Shown here: positions 49,059 to 59,662 of the stretch, one piece after another
Layout: every line of letters starts with the position of its first letter
Position numbering within the stretch: the stretch's first letter is position 1
DNA from: Erigeron canadensis
Taxonomy: Eukaryota > Streptophyta > Magnoliopsida > Asterales > Asteraceae
Reading direction: 5' to 3'
Assembly (NCBI RefSeq): GCF_010389155.1
Contig: NC_057768.1
Span: 21,089,966-21,153,965, forward strand
Length of the DNA stretch: 64,000 bases
Notes under the pieces: generated by a model
Seen by the model: the letters and a program-made list of their open reading frames with translations, nothing else
Told to the model about the DNA's origin: nothing
Databases searched by the model: none
Translations under genes and position numbers: made by a program

Positions 49059-51217
49059 TCAACATATATCCTTCAATTGTCGCATTCCAATCAAGTATGC
49101 AAGTTGCTCAAGAACTTTTGGTGATAAAGACTTTGTAAACAAGTCCACCAAGTTCTTGCTTGATCGAATCTGACAAATATCAATCGTGTCATTCTTTTGA
49201 AGATCATGTGTTGAGAAAAACTTTGGTGAAATGTGTTTTGTTCTATCTCCTTTAATATATCCTTCTTTGATTTGAGCCATACATGCAGCATTATCTTCAT
49301 ACAAAATTGTTGGAGTATCTTTGATTGACATAAGTCCGCATTCTTCTTGAATGCGTTGAATCATTGATCTTAACCATATATATTCTCGACCGGTTTCATA
49401 AAGTGCAATAAGTTCAGCATGGTTTAATGATATAGCTGTAAGTGTTTGCTTGGTTGATCTCCATGAAATTGTTGTGTCACCATATGTGAAAACATAACCT
49501 GTTTGTTACTTTGCTTTGTGTGGGTTTGACAAATATCCAACATCAGCATATCCGACCAACTTTGACTTTGAATTCTTCTGATAAAATAATCCCATATCAC
49601 GTGTGCCACAGAGATAACGAAATATATGTTTAATACCATTCCAGTGTCTTTGTGTCGGCATCAAACTATGTCTTGCTAATAAATTTACAGAAAATGCAAT
49701 ATCCGGACGTGCATTATTAGCAAGATACATCAAAGCTCCAATTGCTCTTAGATATGGTATTTCTGAACCAAGAACTTCTTCATCACTTTCTTTGGGACGG
49801 AATGGATCATCTTCCCGATTAAGTGATCTAACGACCATTGGCGATGTTAATGGATGAGCTTTGTCCATATTAAATTTTGTCAACATTTTCTTTACATAGT
49901 TTGATTGATGGACAAAAATTCCATTCTGAAAATGCTCAATTTGCAATCCAAGACAAAATTTGGTTATGCCAAGGTCTTTCATTTCAAATTCATTTTTCAA
50001 CAACTTTGCAGTATTTTCAATCTCTTTTGGAGTTCCAATAATATTTAGATCATCAACATATACTGCAAGAATTGCAAAGCCTCTTTCCGATCTTTTAATA
50101 AAAACACAAGGACTAATAGGATTAGTCTTGTATTCTTCTTTCAGAAGATATTCACTCAGGCGATTATAATACATTCGCCCTGATTGCTTTAATCCATATA
50201 AAGATCGTTGTAATTTTATAGAAAACATCTCACGCGGTTTTGATTGACATGCCTCAGGCATCTTAAGTCCTTCAGGGACTTTCATGTAAATATCACTGTC
50301 AAGTGATCCACATAAGTACGCTGTAACAACATCCATGAGGCGCATTTGGAGTTTCTCCATATTTGCAAGACTAATTAAGAATCTTAGAGTAGAAGCATCC
50401 ACAACGGGTGAATATGTTTCTTCAAAATCAACACCCGACATTTGAGAAAAGCCTTGTGCCACAAATCTTGCTTTATATCTAACAATTTCATTTTTCTCAT
50501 TTCTTTTTATCACAAATACCCACTTATAGCCAACCGGTTTAACATTTTGTGGGGTTAAAACCATTTTGCCAAACACTTGACGTATTTCAAGTGAATCTAG
50601 CTCTGCTTGAATAGCTTCTTTCCATTTTTCCCAATCTTTACTTTGTTGACATTCTTTGATAGATCTGGGAACGGTGATTTCATCATTTGTCACATCACTT
50701 GCTATAGCATATGCAAAAATTTCATCAACACGTGTTTTATTTCTATCCCATGATGTACCATTTTGTACATAGTTAATTGAGATCTCACTATTAGGTACAT
50801 GGGTTTCTTCTGAAAAACCATCAACAGTGGAATTATCATGTTCTTTCGGGATATTATCCACTTCTTTTGGCACAGTATTTACCTTTTCCACGGTTTTGCC
50901 AATCATATTATTCTGTTCTTTCTTTTTCCGTGGATTTGAGTCTTTAGATCCAATTGGTCGTCCACGTTTTCTACGTATAATGGAATCATCCGAGATATTC
51001 GGAATATCAATTCGGGCAGGAGCATTTACAGCCGGTATATGTGATTTAGTAACTCATTTTGCATCAGTGAATGCATCCGGCAATTCATTTGCTATTCTTT
51101 GTAATTGAATAATCTTTTGAACTTCAAGTTCACTTTTCCCATTTCGAGGGTCAAGATATGATATAGATGTGGCATTCTATGTTAAACCTTCTTTTTCAGG
51201 TTTTTCTTTTGCTCCCC
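49059..51217 (-). pseudogene. copia reverse transcriptase and RNase H, interrupted
   Basis: The main frame is 50906-49506 (466 codons). It has the RT opening KDWEKWKEAIQAELDSLE, YKWVFVIKRN, KARFVAQGFSQ, YSPVVDASTLRFLI, SLYGLKQSGRMYYNRL and the catalytic YVDDLNIIG, then the connection region SPMVVRSL and ALMYLANNARPDIAF. Stop TAA at 49506. RNase H continues as YGDTTISW, SLNHAELIAL and ENDNAACMAQIKEGYIKGDRTKHI-like text to 49059. The linker 51217-50907 is in frame but has two stops (about 51180 and 51052). Reverse transcription of the element RNA would be its role. Confidence 0.88.
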
Positions 51218-52570
51218 CTAATTTGGGAATGTTGTTTCATCAAAATGACAATCAGCAAAGCGTGCTGTAAAAACATCTCCAGTTAATGGTTCCATATACT
51301 TGATAATTGATGGAGAATTAAACCCAATGTATATTCCCAAAGATTTTTGTGGTACCATCTTTGTACGTTGTGGAGGAGATATTGGCACATAAACAGCACA
51401 ACCAAAGACTTTTAAATGGGACAAACTTGGTTCTCTTTTAGAGACCAATTGTAGTGGAGAATACTTGTGATATGCAGTTGGTCTTAATCTAACCAATGCT
51501 GCAGCGTGTAAAATAGCATGTCCCCATGCAGATGAAGGGAGATTATATTTCATAACTAATGGTCTTGCAATTAACTGCAATTTTTTAATGAACGATTCAG
51601 CTAGACCATTTTGTGTATGTACATGTGCAACTGAATGCTCCACATGTATTCCAATTGACATACAATAATCATTAAAAGATTAGGATGTAAATTCCGCTGC
51701 ATTATCAAGCCTTATATTCCTGATGTGATAATCAGGAAAATGTGCCCTCAATTTAATTATTTGCGCCAATAACTTAGCGAATGCAACATTTCTTGTTGAT
51801 AACAAGCAAATATGTGACCATCGAGTTGATGCATCAATTAGAACCATAAACTACCGAAATGGTCCACATGGAGGAGTAATTGGCCCACAAATATCTCCTT
51901 GAATACGTTCCAAAAATTGAGGAGATTCATTCTCAACTTTGCATGTAGAGGGCCTAATTATCAATTTTCCAAGAGAGCAAGCCTTACATGATAAATCTTT
52001 TGCTAGTAGGATCTTAATATCCTTTAGTGGATGGCCATTAGAATTTTGAATAATTCTTGACATCATTGTATTGTCAGGATGCCCCAATCTATCATGCCAT
52101 AAGGCAAATAATTTTGGATTTTCTAGCATTTTGCTAGAGGCCATATTAACTTCTAGTTCGTTTATACATGTAGAATATAAGACAGAAGATAAGCCTTTCA
52201 ATTTTTCCACTACTGATTTATGGTCATTTTCAGTGGATCTGATCAAAAGATATTCAATGTCATTTTCAGCTATAGTTTCAAGGTGATAATCATTACACCT
52301 TATATCTTTGAAACTCAATTAATTTCTTCTAGATTTACTAGAATATAATGCATTATTGACTAGTAACTTTGTTCCATTTGGCAACACAATAAAAGCTTTG
52401 CCAAAGCCTTCAATCATGTTACTAGTCCCAGGAATTGTGCTAACATTAGCTTTTGCAAGATGCAACTCATAAAAATATTTTTTATTTTTCAAGATGGTAT
52501 TTGTTGTTGCGCTGTCAACAAGACATTCATCTTCACCATTTTCCATAGCGATATTCATATCCTTAAACAT
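51218..52570 (-). pseudogene. copia protease and integrase, interrupted
   Basis: One frame read with three in-frame stops. Protease active site ECLVDSATTNTIL (Ala where Gly is usual). TAA at 52319-52321. Pre-integrase LWHDRLGHPDNTMMSRII...CKACSLGK. Integrase with Asp in GDICGPI, a TAG at 51851-51853, Asp in RLDNAAEF, a TAA near 51680, and Glu in HTQNGLAESF. It ends SPSIIKYMEPLTGDVFTARFADCHFDE. A one-base deletion near 51218 breaks the link to RT. All domains are recognisable but no full protein is possible. Confidence 0.88.
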
Positions 52571-53348
52571 AATAAAAATAAATAAGTAATAAAATAAACG
52601 TATTGTTAAAATAAGGTAAAATTTTAATGATACTAAGACTAAAAATCTTTGTTTCTAACAAGGACTTCTGTTCTGGAAAAAAAATTGACGAGAGAAAAAC
52701 TTGTATATGTCAAAAATAGTAGCCACTTTTTCATGTTATTTATAAGACAAATCAATAGATACATATAGTTATTTAATCAAAGCTAGATTAAATATTTTTA
52801 TGATATAATGAGATTTTAATATGAATGCCATTAATATAATAGTGTCGATTGAAACACAAAATATAATGAGTAAAGATGTGGCTAGGAATAAAGTCAACTG
52901 ACTATCCACAATTATCATAATGCATCCGGTATAAATTTAAACTAGAAACAAACATCATTTATTAATCAAAAATCAAACAGACAGATCCTAAAAACACATT
53001 GACTCCATTTATTAATGACACTTCGAATCCGAAAAAAAAAAAAAACAGTAGCTAAACACCATGGAGTAAAAAAAAAACTTAATAGTACTAGTTGGCAGAG
53101 TTTCCATCTTTAGCATAAACTAATTCTTCCTCTTCAATGTCATTAAAGAAATCAGAAACACCAAAGTTAACTCACATATTTGGGTCATGCTCAATGGGGA
53201 GTTTAAGATTTCCCTTTGGAAATGAATCATCATGGAGAAAATTTGGAGTTGGCTCGCTTTCGAGAAGATTAATATCAAAGTTTTCATCCATATTTGGTGC
53301 ATTCTCTATGAAATTTGTCTCCACACCTTTTCCCTTTTTGAGTGATGC
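52571..53348 (-). other. gag-pol spacer with an intron-like stretch
   Basis: 53348-53100 continues gag in frame as an acidic tail (ETNFIENAPNMDENFD, FFNDIEEEELVYAKDG), with one stop at about 53172. 53098-52571 is AT-rich, non-coding, and ends in a T-rich tract plus TTTAAG directly before the protease start. It separates gag from pol by about 530 bp. Confidence 0.55.
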
Positions 53349-54269
53349 TTAATAAAGATCAACAAAATACTTAGGCGTACAACATGCCTTTGAAAGATGA
53401 TTCTGCATTCCACACTTATAGCAAGATTTTACATGCTTCTTTCCAGGATGCTCATATTGTGAATTGTTGCCTTTCCCAGCCTTAAGCTTATTATCATATG
53501 ACTTAGAGCTTTCACCATCACGTCGCCAATCATTATTATGACCATGTTTACGGCCATTGATATTAGTATCGTCGCGGTAGTTACCACGTCCACCATTATT
53601 ATGAGTATTCCCGTGGTAGTTACCACGTCCACGACCACGTCCCCTCATATATGATGCATTTGCTTCTGGGAGTGGATTAAAGCCGGTAGGACGCGACTGG
53701 TGATTTTTCAACAAAAGCTCGTTATTTTGTTCAGCAAGAAGAAGAACAGATATGAGCTCATGATATTCTTTAAAGCCACGTTCTCGATATTGCTGCTGAA
53801 GAAGGAGATTGGAAGCATGAAAAGTAGAGAAAGTTTTCTCTAGCATGTCAGCATCCGTGACCTTTTCTCCGCACAATTTCAATTCAGATGTGATGCTAAA
53901 CATAGCAGAATTATACTCGCTCACACTTTTGAAATCTTGCAACCTTAGGTGCAACCATCTGTAGCGAGCGTTTAGGAGAAGCACTTGCTTTTGATGGTCA
54001 TATCGTTTTCTCAAGTGTTCCCATAATTATATTCAAACGGATCTTCCACTGTTAAGTATTCCTTTTTAAGATCCTCATGGAGGTGATGTCGGAGAAAAAT
54101 CATTGCTTTTGCACGATCTTGCAAAGAAGTCGTGTTATCCTTTTTGATGGTATCTCTAATACTATTAGCAGTGAGATGGATCTTACTATCTTAGCATCAA
54201 GAGTCCAGGGAAGTAACTTTTTCCTGATATATCAAGAGCACTGAATTCCAGCTTCGTAAGCTTTGCCAT
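53349..54269 (-). pseudogene. copia gag
   Basis: It starts MAKLTKLEFSALDISG at 54269-54267. The first ~85 codons are broken by shifts and stops. The rest is open from 54014: RYRWLHLRLQDFKSVSEYNSAMF, LKLCGEKVTDADMLEKTFSTFHASN, LLQQQYRERGFKEYHELIS, an RGRGRGNY-rich segment and one CCHC knuckle (CYKCGMQNHLSKAC, with the His present). Gag forms the particle and binds RNA. Confidence 0.85.
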
Positions 54270-55109
54270 AACTACAAAATAAGACAATATCTAGTCAATT
54301 GTAGTTCTTGCATAATAAACCTTGGTTTATTAGCTTATAATGAATTCAAGCTACAATTATTTATGCTTTGAATATATATCCAAAGAGTAGCAAAATAAAA
54401 ATTCATGCTCTTCAAAAACAAAAACTATAGTTATGTGATTATTGATTCAATCCAAAAAGAGAAAACCTTAAGTTTCTTATGCATAACCGTAGTTATGATT
54501 CACCTTAGTGAATAACTAAAGAACAATTAGTTCTTTTATTGCATAACTGATGTGATGAAAACATAAATTGTTTCAAACAATCTTTAAGAAATAATTGAAT
54601 AATTCATAATTAACTTTGGTAATAAATAGAAATCAATTAATTTTGTACTTCAAAAGATAGTTATCCAAATCAAACCACTTGTGGAACCAAAGATGATCGT
54701 AATCAAATTCAGTACCGTTAGTAGTCAATTCAGATAAATCATTCAAACATACATATATATATAACACAAATAATAGAAGCATGAACAAATGAGTATAACA
54801 AATATCATTAAAAAAATAACGAACAAGAACAGTGTGTAATGAATTTCGATCAACATCAAACTTTATCTCTTTGTTTGATAAATTAATATGGATTTAATTA
54901 AATAAATCGATTTGAGAAACCCATGAATATAAATTAGAGGTGATGATGCGTTTGGAATAAAAAAAACAGTACACTTGTTTCTTCCGAAGTAGTTTTTATC
55001 CCAAAAAATCTTTGTTTAATTATGAAAAAAAAAATCAGTTTTGAAAGAATAATAAGACTTGTTATATGTTTGAAAGAAAGAAGATAAAAAAATATACCTC
55101 TTGAAAGAA
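54270..55109 (-). other. copia leader
   Basis: About 840 bp, AT-rich and non-coding, between the 5' LTR and the gag start. No convincing primer-binding site was identified. Confidence 0.5.
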
Positions 55110-55229
55110 AGAAAGAAATTCTATTAATAAGAGTGTAAATAATATTATAATAAGACTTAGTATTTATATGCTACAACTAAGAATATTCTAGAATATAAAT
55201 ATACATATATTAATAAAATATCTATAGTA
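55110..55229 (-). repeat. 5' LTR (right) of the second copia element
   Basis: It aligns to 48800-48917 in the same orientation, with roughly one change in seven bases by eye. It ends at ctatagta (55229), the counterpart of ctataata (48917). Confidence 0.6.
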
Positions 55230-55727
55230 TATTAAATATTAAATTAAATTTTAAGTATCAAAAATAAGCAAAAAAGTTATAACATTTTGATAAATAAGCA
55301 AAAATTTTATTTATTATTTAAAAAAAAAGTGTCACATTGGCTATTTTATGTCCTCCAGAGATTGGGTTTCAAGTACATCTTGCACCTCATTCCATATTCA
55401 GTACTTCACTACTTTGTGTCTTTAATAAAAATTGATCAAACAAAGGGTTTGTTAACATTTTGCAAATATTTAAAATATATTTTCAGTTACATTTCATTTT
55501 TTATAAAAATAAAAAATAAAGGCCTGGTTTTTCTTGTCTGATCAGATTAGTGTTGGACCAACTGAACCTTGAACAGCCCCGACACCGGTTCAAGGTCCGG
55601 TCAGATTCTGAAAAGATTGCCAATTTCCAAACATTAAGCAGCTTATTATGTAAAACAGCAGCTCAAGCAGCTTAGTGAAAGTGACAGAAGCTCGTTTTCA
55701 AATACGGTCGGCGGAGACGGTGACGGA

Positions 55728-56003
55728 ATGCATCGAGGTGTTGATAGTCACGATGGGAGTGACGGCAACTACTTATCGCTTGCGGAAGCAAAGAGTCTGA
55801 TGAAGTTGGTGGATGTTGAAGCAATGAAGATGAAATTTGGTTTCGTAGATAAAGAGGTGGTATATTATGAGGAGTTGTTACAGGCTTGTCAAGCGATAGG
55901 AATTGCAAAATCGGTTGATGAAGCGAAGTTATTTGTGGAGCTTTTGGATTCGGCTGGTGTTGTTTCTATCTTCAAACATAAAGTCAATATTCACCCTGAT
56001 AAG
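55728..56003 (+). pseudogene. single exon of a mitochondrial calcium uniporter (MCU)-like gene
   Basis: The frame reads LSLAEAKSLMKLVDVEAMKMKFG, EVVYYEELLQACQAIGIAKSVDEAKLFVELLDSAGVVSIFKHKVNIHPDK and then a GTATAA donor. This is the matrix N-terminal region conserved in plant MCU proteins, which form the inner-membrane calcium channel; plant genes also break right after HPDK. Missing are the transit peptide (the frame is open upstream to about 55650, without an ATG) and everything after the first intron: the coiled coil, two membrane segments and the DIME-type pore motif. SINE and MITE sequence follows instead. It is best read as a truncated gene copy; a full gene with a very distant second exon cannot be excluded. 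Confidence 0.75.
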
Positions 56004-56239
56004 GTATAATTCTAATCTAGTAATCTGTTTGATTCACATTGTTTTTTTTGAACATTGATTCACATTGTTACTATTCTTATTTTTGTGTATTTGCGTTATA
56101 TAAACTCATTAAATATTTTTCACTACCATGTAAAATTTTTTTTACTAGAATGAATAATCTATTTTGTAAATAGAAAAAGATTTGTCATATGAAAATTGTA
56201 TATGAAAAGTTGATTAAAGACTGGGTAAAAAAGTAAACA
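56004..56239 (+). other. intron remnant after the MCU-like exon
   Basis: T- and A-rich non-coding sequence beginning with the GTATAA donor. No second exon is seen. Confidence 0.4.
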
Positions 56240-56432
56240 TTATATATATGGTAATTGGATGGGAACCCCCTGATCCCATATACCATTTGATACCCACTAA
56301 TCTCCCAGCTAGGCTAGTGTCCAAGTGAATCTCAACCACTTAAGAATCTCCTCATTATCTCAAGTTTGTCTTTGGCAAGACTCGAACCCAGGACCTCTCC
56401 TGGAAAGTGGCGGCTAGTGGCCAAACAAAAAC
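56240..56432 (-). mobile_element. SINE-like unit
   Basis: On the minus strand there is a box B-like GGTTCGAGTCT (56389-56379) preceded, about 35 bp upstream, by tggccactagccg, which may be a drifted box A. A tail with gggatcagggggttcccatc follows. The layout is that of a tRNA-derived SINE. No target duplication was found. Confidence 0.4.
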
Positions 56433-56452
56433 GTAAATATATATATATATAT

Positions 56453-56641
56453 AGGGGGGATGGTAATATAAAGTTGTCGGGTATCTAAGCTTAGATGTCA
56501 GACACTCACATATTAATTTTTTAAACCATAAAAATCATGGACGCCCAAACATTTATTCATTAAACAATAAATAATAAAATATTAGTATGTGATGGGTTCC
56601 ACACCTAAGCTTAGGTGTCGGACAACCTTATATTCCCTTTT

Positions 56642-56646
<5 letters not shown>
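56453..56646 (+). mobile_element. MITE family 1, copy a
   Basis: About 194 bp with inverted ends: ggggatggtaatataaagt and tgtcgggtatctaagctta on the left mirror taagcttaggtgtcgg and acaaccttatattccc on the right. The core (accataaaaatcatgg) is shared with copies b and c. It is inserted in a TA run. Confidence 0.82.

Positions 56647-56685
<39 letters not shown>
56647..56685. repeat. (TA)n tract between MITE copies
   Basis: About nineteen TA units. Confidence 0.9.
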
Positions 56686-56689
<4 letters not shown>

Positions 56690-56866
56690 GATGGTAATAT
56701 AAGGCTGTCGGGTATCTAAGCTTTGGTGTAGGACACTCACATACTAATTTTTTAAACCATAAATATCATGGGGGCCCAAACATTTATTCATTAAACAAGA
56801 AATAATAAAATATTAGTATGTGAGGGGTTCCACACCTAGGCTTAGGTTCCGGATGTCCCTTTTCCC
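56686..56866 (+). mobile_element. MITE family 1, copy b
   Basis: Same orientation as copy a and closely similar (aaaccataaatatcatgggg; attagtatgtgaggggttcc). The right end is shorter. Confidence 0.82.
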
Positions 56867-56882
56867 ATATATATATGTATAT

Positions 56883-57084
56883 AGGGTTGGGTATTGTAAA
56901 ACAAGTATTAAAGTAAAACAAATAAGACAAGATCTGGACCATTAGATCATGGTTAAATTGATGCACGAAAATTCACGTAACAATTGATACACAATGATTT
57001 TAATGATGCACGGTGATTTTAGCGAATAGAAACCTATTGTTTTATTTATTTTACCTTAATACTTGTTTTATTTTACTTAAAACT
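56883..57084 (+). mobile_element. MITE family 2
   Basis: Left end attgtaaaacaagtattaaa with gtaaaac matches the reverse complement of the right end (ttaccttaatacttgttttatttta). About 200 bp, non-coding, in (TA)n flanks. A different family from the neighbours. Confidence 0.75.
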
Positions 57085-57101
57085 TATATATATATATATA
57101 T

Positions 57102-57288
57102 AGGAGAAGGGAATATAAGGTTGTCCGACACCTAAGCTTAGGTGTGGAACCCCTCACATACTAATATTTTATTATATATTGTTTAATAAATAAATGTCTG
57201 GCCCCTATGATTTTTATGGTTTAAAAAACTAATATGTGAGTGTCCGGCATCTAAGCTTAGGTACCTAACAGCCTTATATTCCCATCCC

Positions 57289-57290
<2 letters not shown>
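57102..57290 (-). mobile_element. MITE family 1, copy c (inverted)
   Basis: Reverse complement of copies a and b: ggttgtccgacacctaagct first, then cccctcacatactaatattt, then tgtccggcatctaagcttag. (TA)n and (GT)n flank it. Confidence 0.82.

Positions 57291-57300
<10 letters not shown>

Positions 57301-57322
<22 letters not shown>
57301..57322. repeat. (GT)n microsatellite
   Basis: Eleven GT units. Confidence 0.9.
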
Positions 57323-57323
57323 A

Positions 57324-57851
57324 TGGTAGAGATCCAGATAGAATGTGTTAAGAAGAGTAGGAAGAGAAGGTCATATGGGCCAATCAAAACGCGACATGTG
57401 TCAAAATAAAAAAAACGCGCGGTGGCATAATTGTAAATAACTTAAATATTTGTGAAACTGGGTCAGCTTGGGTTTTGGGTCAGCTTGATCAGCTTGGGTT
57501 GGGTCAGCTTGGTAAACCTGAGTTGGGTCAGCATGGGTTGGGTCAGCTTGGTCAGCTAGGCTGGGTCAGCTTGGTCAGTTTAAGGGTTGGGTTGGGTTAG
57601 CTTGGGGTTGGGTTGGGTCAACTTGGGGTTAGGTCGGGTCAGCTTGGGGTTGGGTTGGGTCAATTTGGGTTGGGGTTGGGTCGGTTCATCTTGGGGTTGG
57701 GTTGGGTCAATTTGGATTTGAAGTTAAAATATTTACAAATTTGTCACCATGTTTTTTGTTTAAAAAAAGCCACATGTCAACTTGTGGTTGGTTAGAAAAA
57801 CCTTCTCTTCCCTTTTTCCTTAACTCATCTTCTCATTTGATCTTTCTCCTA
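57324..57851. mobile_element. MITE family 3 carrying a minisatellite core
   Basis: The left ~80 bp (gagatccagata, gttaagaagagtaggaagag, caatcaaaacgcgacatgtg) matches the reverse complement of the right ~80 bp (ccacatgtcaacttg; ccttctcttccc; ctttctcct). The centre is a repeat array (57464-57712). Foldback or MULE-type structure; no protein. Confidence 0.7.
57464..57712. repeat. minisatellite of gggtcagcttgg words
   Basis: About twenty imperfect copies of gggt(t)gggtcagcttgg/ggtcaatttgg on one strand. The GC content is far above the flanks. Confidence 0.88.
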
Positions 57852-58618
57852 TACATATAAATTTCTTCAATTCCGTTATTTATAAGTTGTTTGGTTTATT
57901 TTTATCGGTCTTAATCTCGAATAAAGGATGATTTTTGTTAGACACTTTAAAAGCCTTCAAAATTAGTTTCACATAGAGTAATAAAAATAAAAAAATAAAA
58001 AAGTCGGCGTGTGATTTTTTTTTGTTAGATAGATGAGTATTTTAGGTAGATATAGTGTGTAGGTTGAAATGTGTTAAAAGTTAAGAAGATGTTGGATTTT
58101 TTAAAGATAAAAAGTTTAAAAAGGGAAGAGGTAATTTGATTTATAAAGGTATAATATATCAGGAAAGTTTAAGGCTAGGGATATTTTGGGTATAAAAAGT
58201 GCTGAATTTCTTAAAATAGAAAAAGCAATTTGTTTTATAAAGTATTATAGATATAGATTAGTTTTCAAAATTTTTGGATATTTTGGATATCTAAAATTTC
58301 GGATATGTATTCGGATATTGAAATCCACTATGAGAAGTTTTAGATATTTCGGATATCTGAATCCGACATTGAAAACTCCTGGCAACCGTTGTGTACCGTT
58401 GTGATTTGTCTCGTGAGATATCTTTTATTCTTCGTTGTACTGGTTTCTTGCCGGTCAAATACAAATTCTTGATTTTTTATTTCCCCTTAAATGAGGGGAG
58501 TACAATTATTTAAAAACACCATGAAAAAAACATTACATAGACCTCAACATATCCCTTGATGGACATTCCATCAAATACAAATCCCTCCTATCTCTAGACA
58601 TAACCTATACTATCCTCA
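57852..58618. other. upstream region of the kinase gene
   Basis: AT-rich. 58265-58365 has repeated ttcggatat(c)t words. No clear TATA box or start can be fixed because the gene's first exon is uncertain. Confidence 0.5.
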
Positions 58619-59662
58619 TTGTGTATTTTGCCTTTTCTTTTCGATTTACTATCAAACATGTGCTTCAAGGAAATAACTTTAATGTTGCAGGGGGACAACA
58701 TGTATCACTTGAAATTTCGGTTGAGTGATATAGAATCAGCAACCAATAAATTTTCCTACACATATTGCATTGGGTCTGGTGGATACGGAGCAGTATACAA
58801 AGCAAAACTTGACATTTTGGAGAGGAAGAAAAGTGGTGATTTGGTTAAGAGTAACAAAACTGTAGCTATTAAACGCATATTGAGTAGAGTAGATGGACAA
58901 GGAGAACAAGGGTTCGTTGCAGAAATTGAAATGCTTAGTAAGTGTAAGCATCAAAATATAGTTTCTTTGTTTGGATTTTGCGATGAGGGTCCTGAAATGA
59001 TACTTGTTTACGACTATGCTTCTAATGGAAGCCTTGATGACTATTTGGGAAACCCTGATAACATGACTAATCTTTCATGGGTTCAACGAATACTAGTATG
59101 TCTTGATATTGCATATGGACTCAATTACCTGCACACAAGTACCGCGGACAAAAAAAGCATAATACACCGTGATATAAAGAGCGCTAACATTTTATTGGAC
59201 GACAATTGGGTGGCAAAGATTGGAGACTTTGGACTTTCAAAATTACACCATGCAAATCAACAAGGCAGCACCCTAGTTACCAAAAATGTTGCTGGGACAC
59301 AAGTGTACTTGGATCCGGAATATCATAAAACGGGTAAATTGAAGACAAAATCAGATATTTACTCTTTTGGGGTAGTTTTATTTGAACTCATGTGTGGACG
59401 GTTGGCATATGATAAAATTTATGGTGAGCATGGGCTTCCACCATTAGCACGGCGATGCTTCAAGGAGGGAAGTTTAAAGGAAATCATAGATCTTAAATTA
59501 AGGGAAGCTCCTGAAAACATTTTTATGCTAAATGGAGGGCTGAGTCAAGATTCTTTAGATACATTTTCTAAGATTGCATACCAATGTCTGGCTGAAACTC
59601 AAGCGGAGCGTCCAACAATGGAAGTCGTCATCAAAGAACTACAGAAAGCATTTGATTATCAG
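58619..59662 (+). CDS. exon with the first kinase domain
   Basis: 348 codons ending CAG then GTAAGT. The domain starts near FRLSDIESATNKFS. Glycine loop IGSGGYGAVY, ATP-binding Lys in VAIKRI, alpha-C Glu in EIEML, HRDIKSANILL, GDFGLSK and GTQVYLDPEY are all present, followed by SDIYSFGVVLFELMCGR and ERPTMEVV. This is a complete, probably active Ser/Thr kinase. The ATG at 58619 gives an odd hydrophobic lead (MCILPFLFDLLSN). An acceptor-like ttgcag at 58686-58691 or the ATG at 58706 (MYHLKF) is a likelier real start, so an upstream exon may exist. Confidence 0.85.

Larger units (their letters stand above)
48767..55229 (-). mobile_element. near full-length Ty1/copia retrotransposon, inactivated
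   Basis: On the minus strand the order is LTR, leader, gag, protease, integrase, reverse transcriptase, RNase H, polypurine tract (ccaagggggag, about 48926-48916), LTR. The short LTRs share aaattctattaataagagtgtaa and tattaataaaatatctat at both ends. Termini have drifted (TA instead of TG at the LTR start), and no clear target duplication is seen. Stops occur across all the coding parts, so it is dead. The family differs from the copia element at 21916 (different gag, protease and RT text). Confidence 0.85.

Noticed and set aside
57613..57795. Gly/Leu-rich 60-codon frame
   Set aside because: Product of the gggtcagcttgg minisatellite. No conserved start or homologue pattern.
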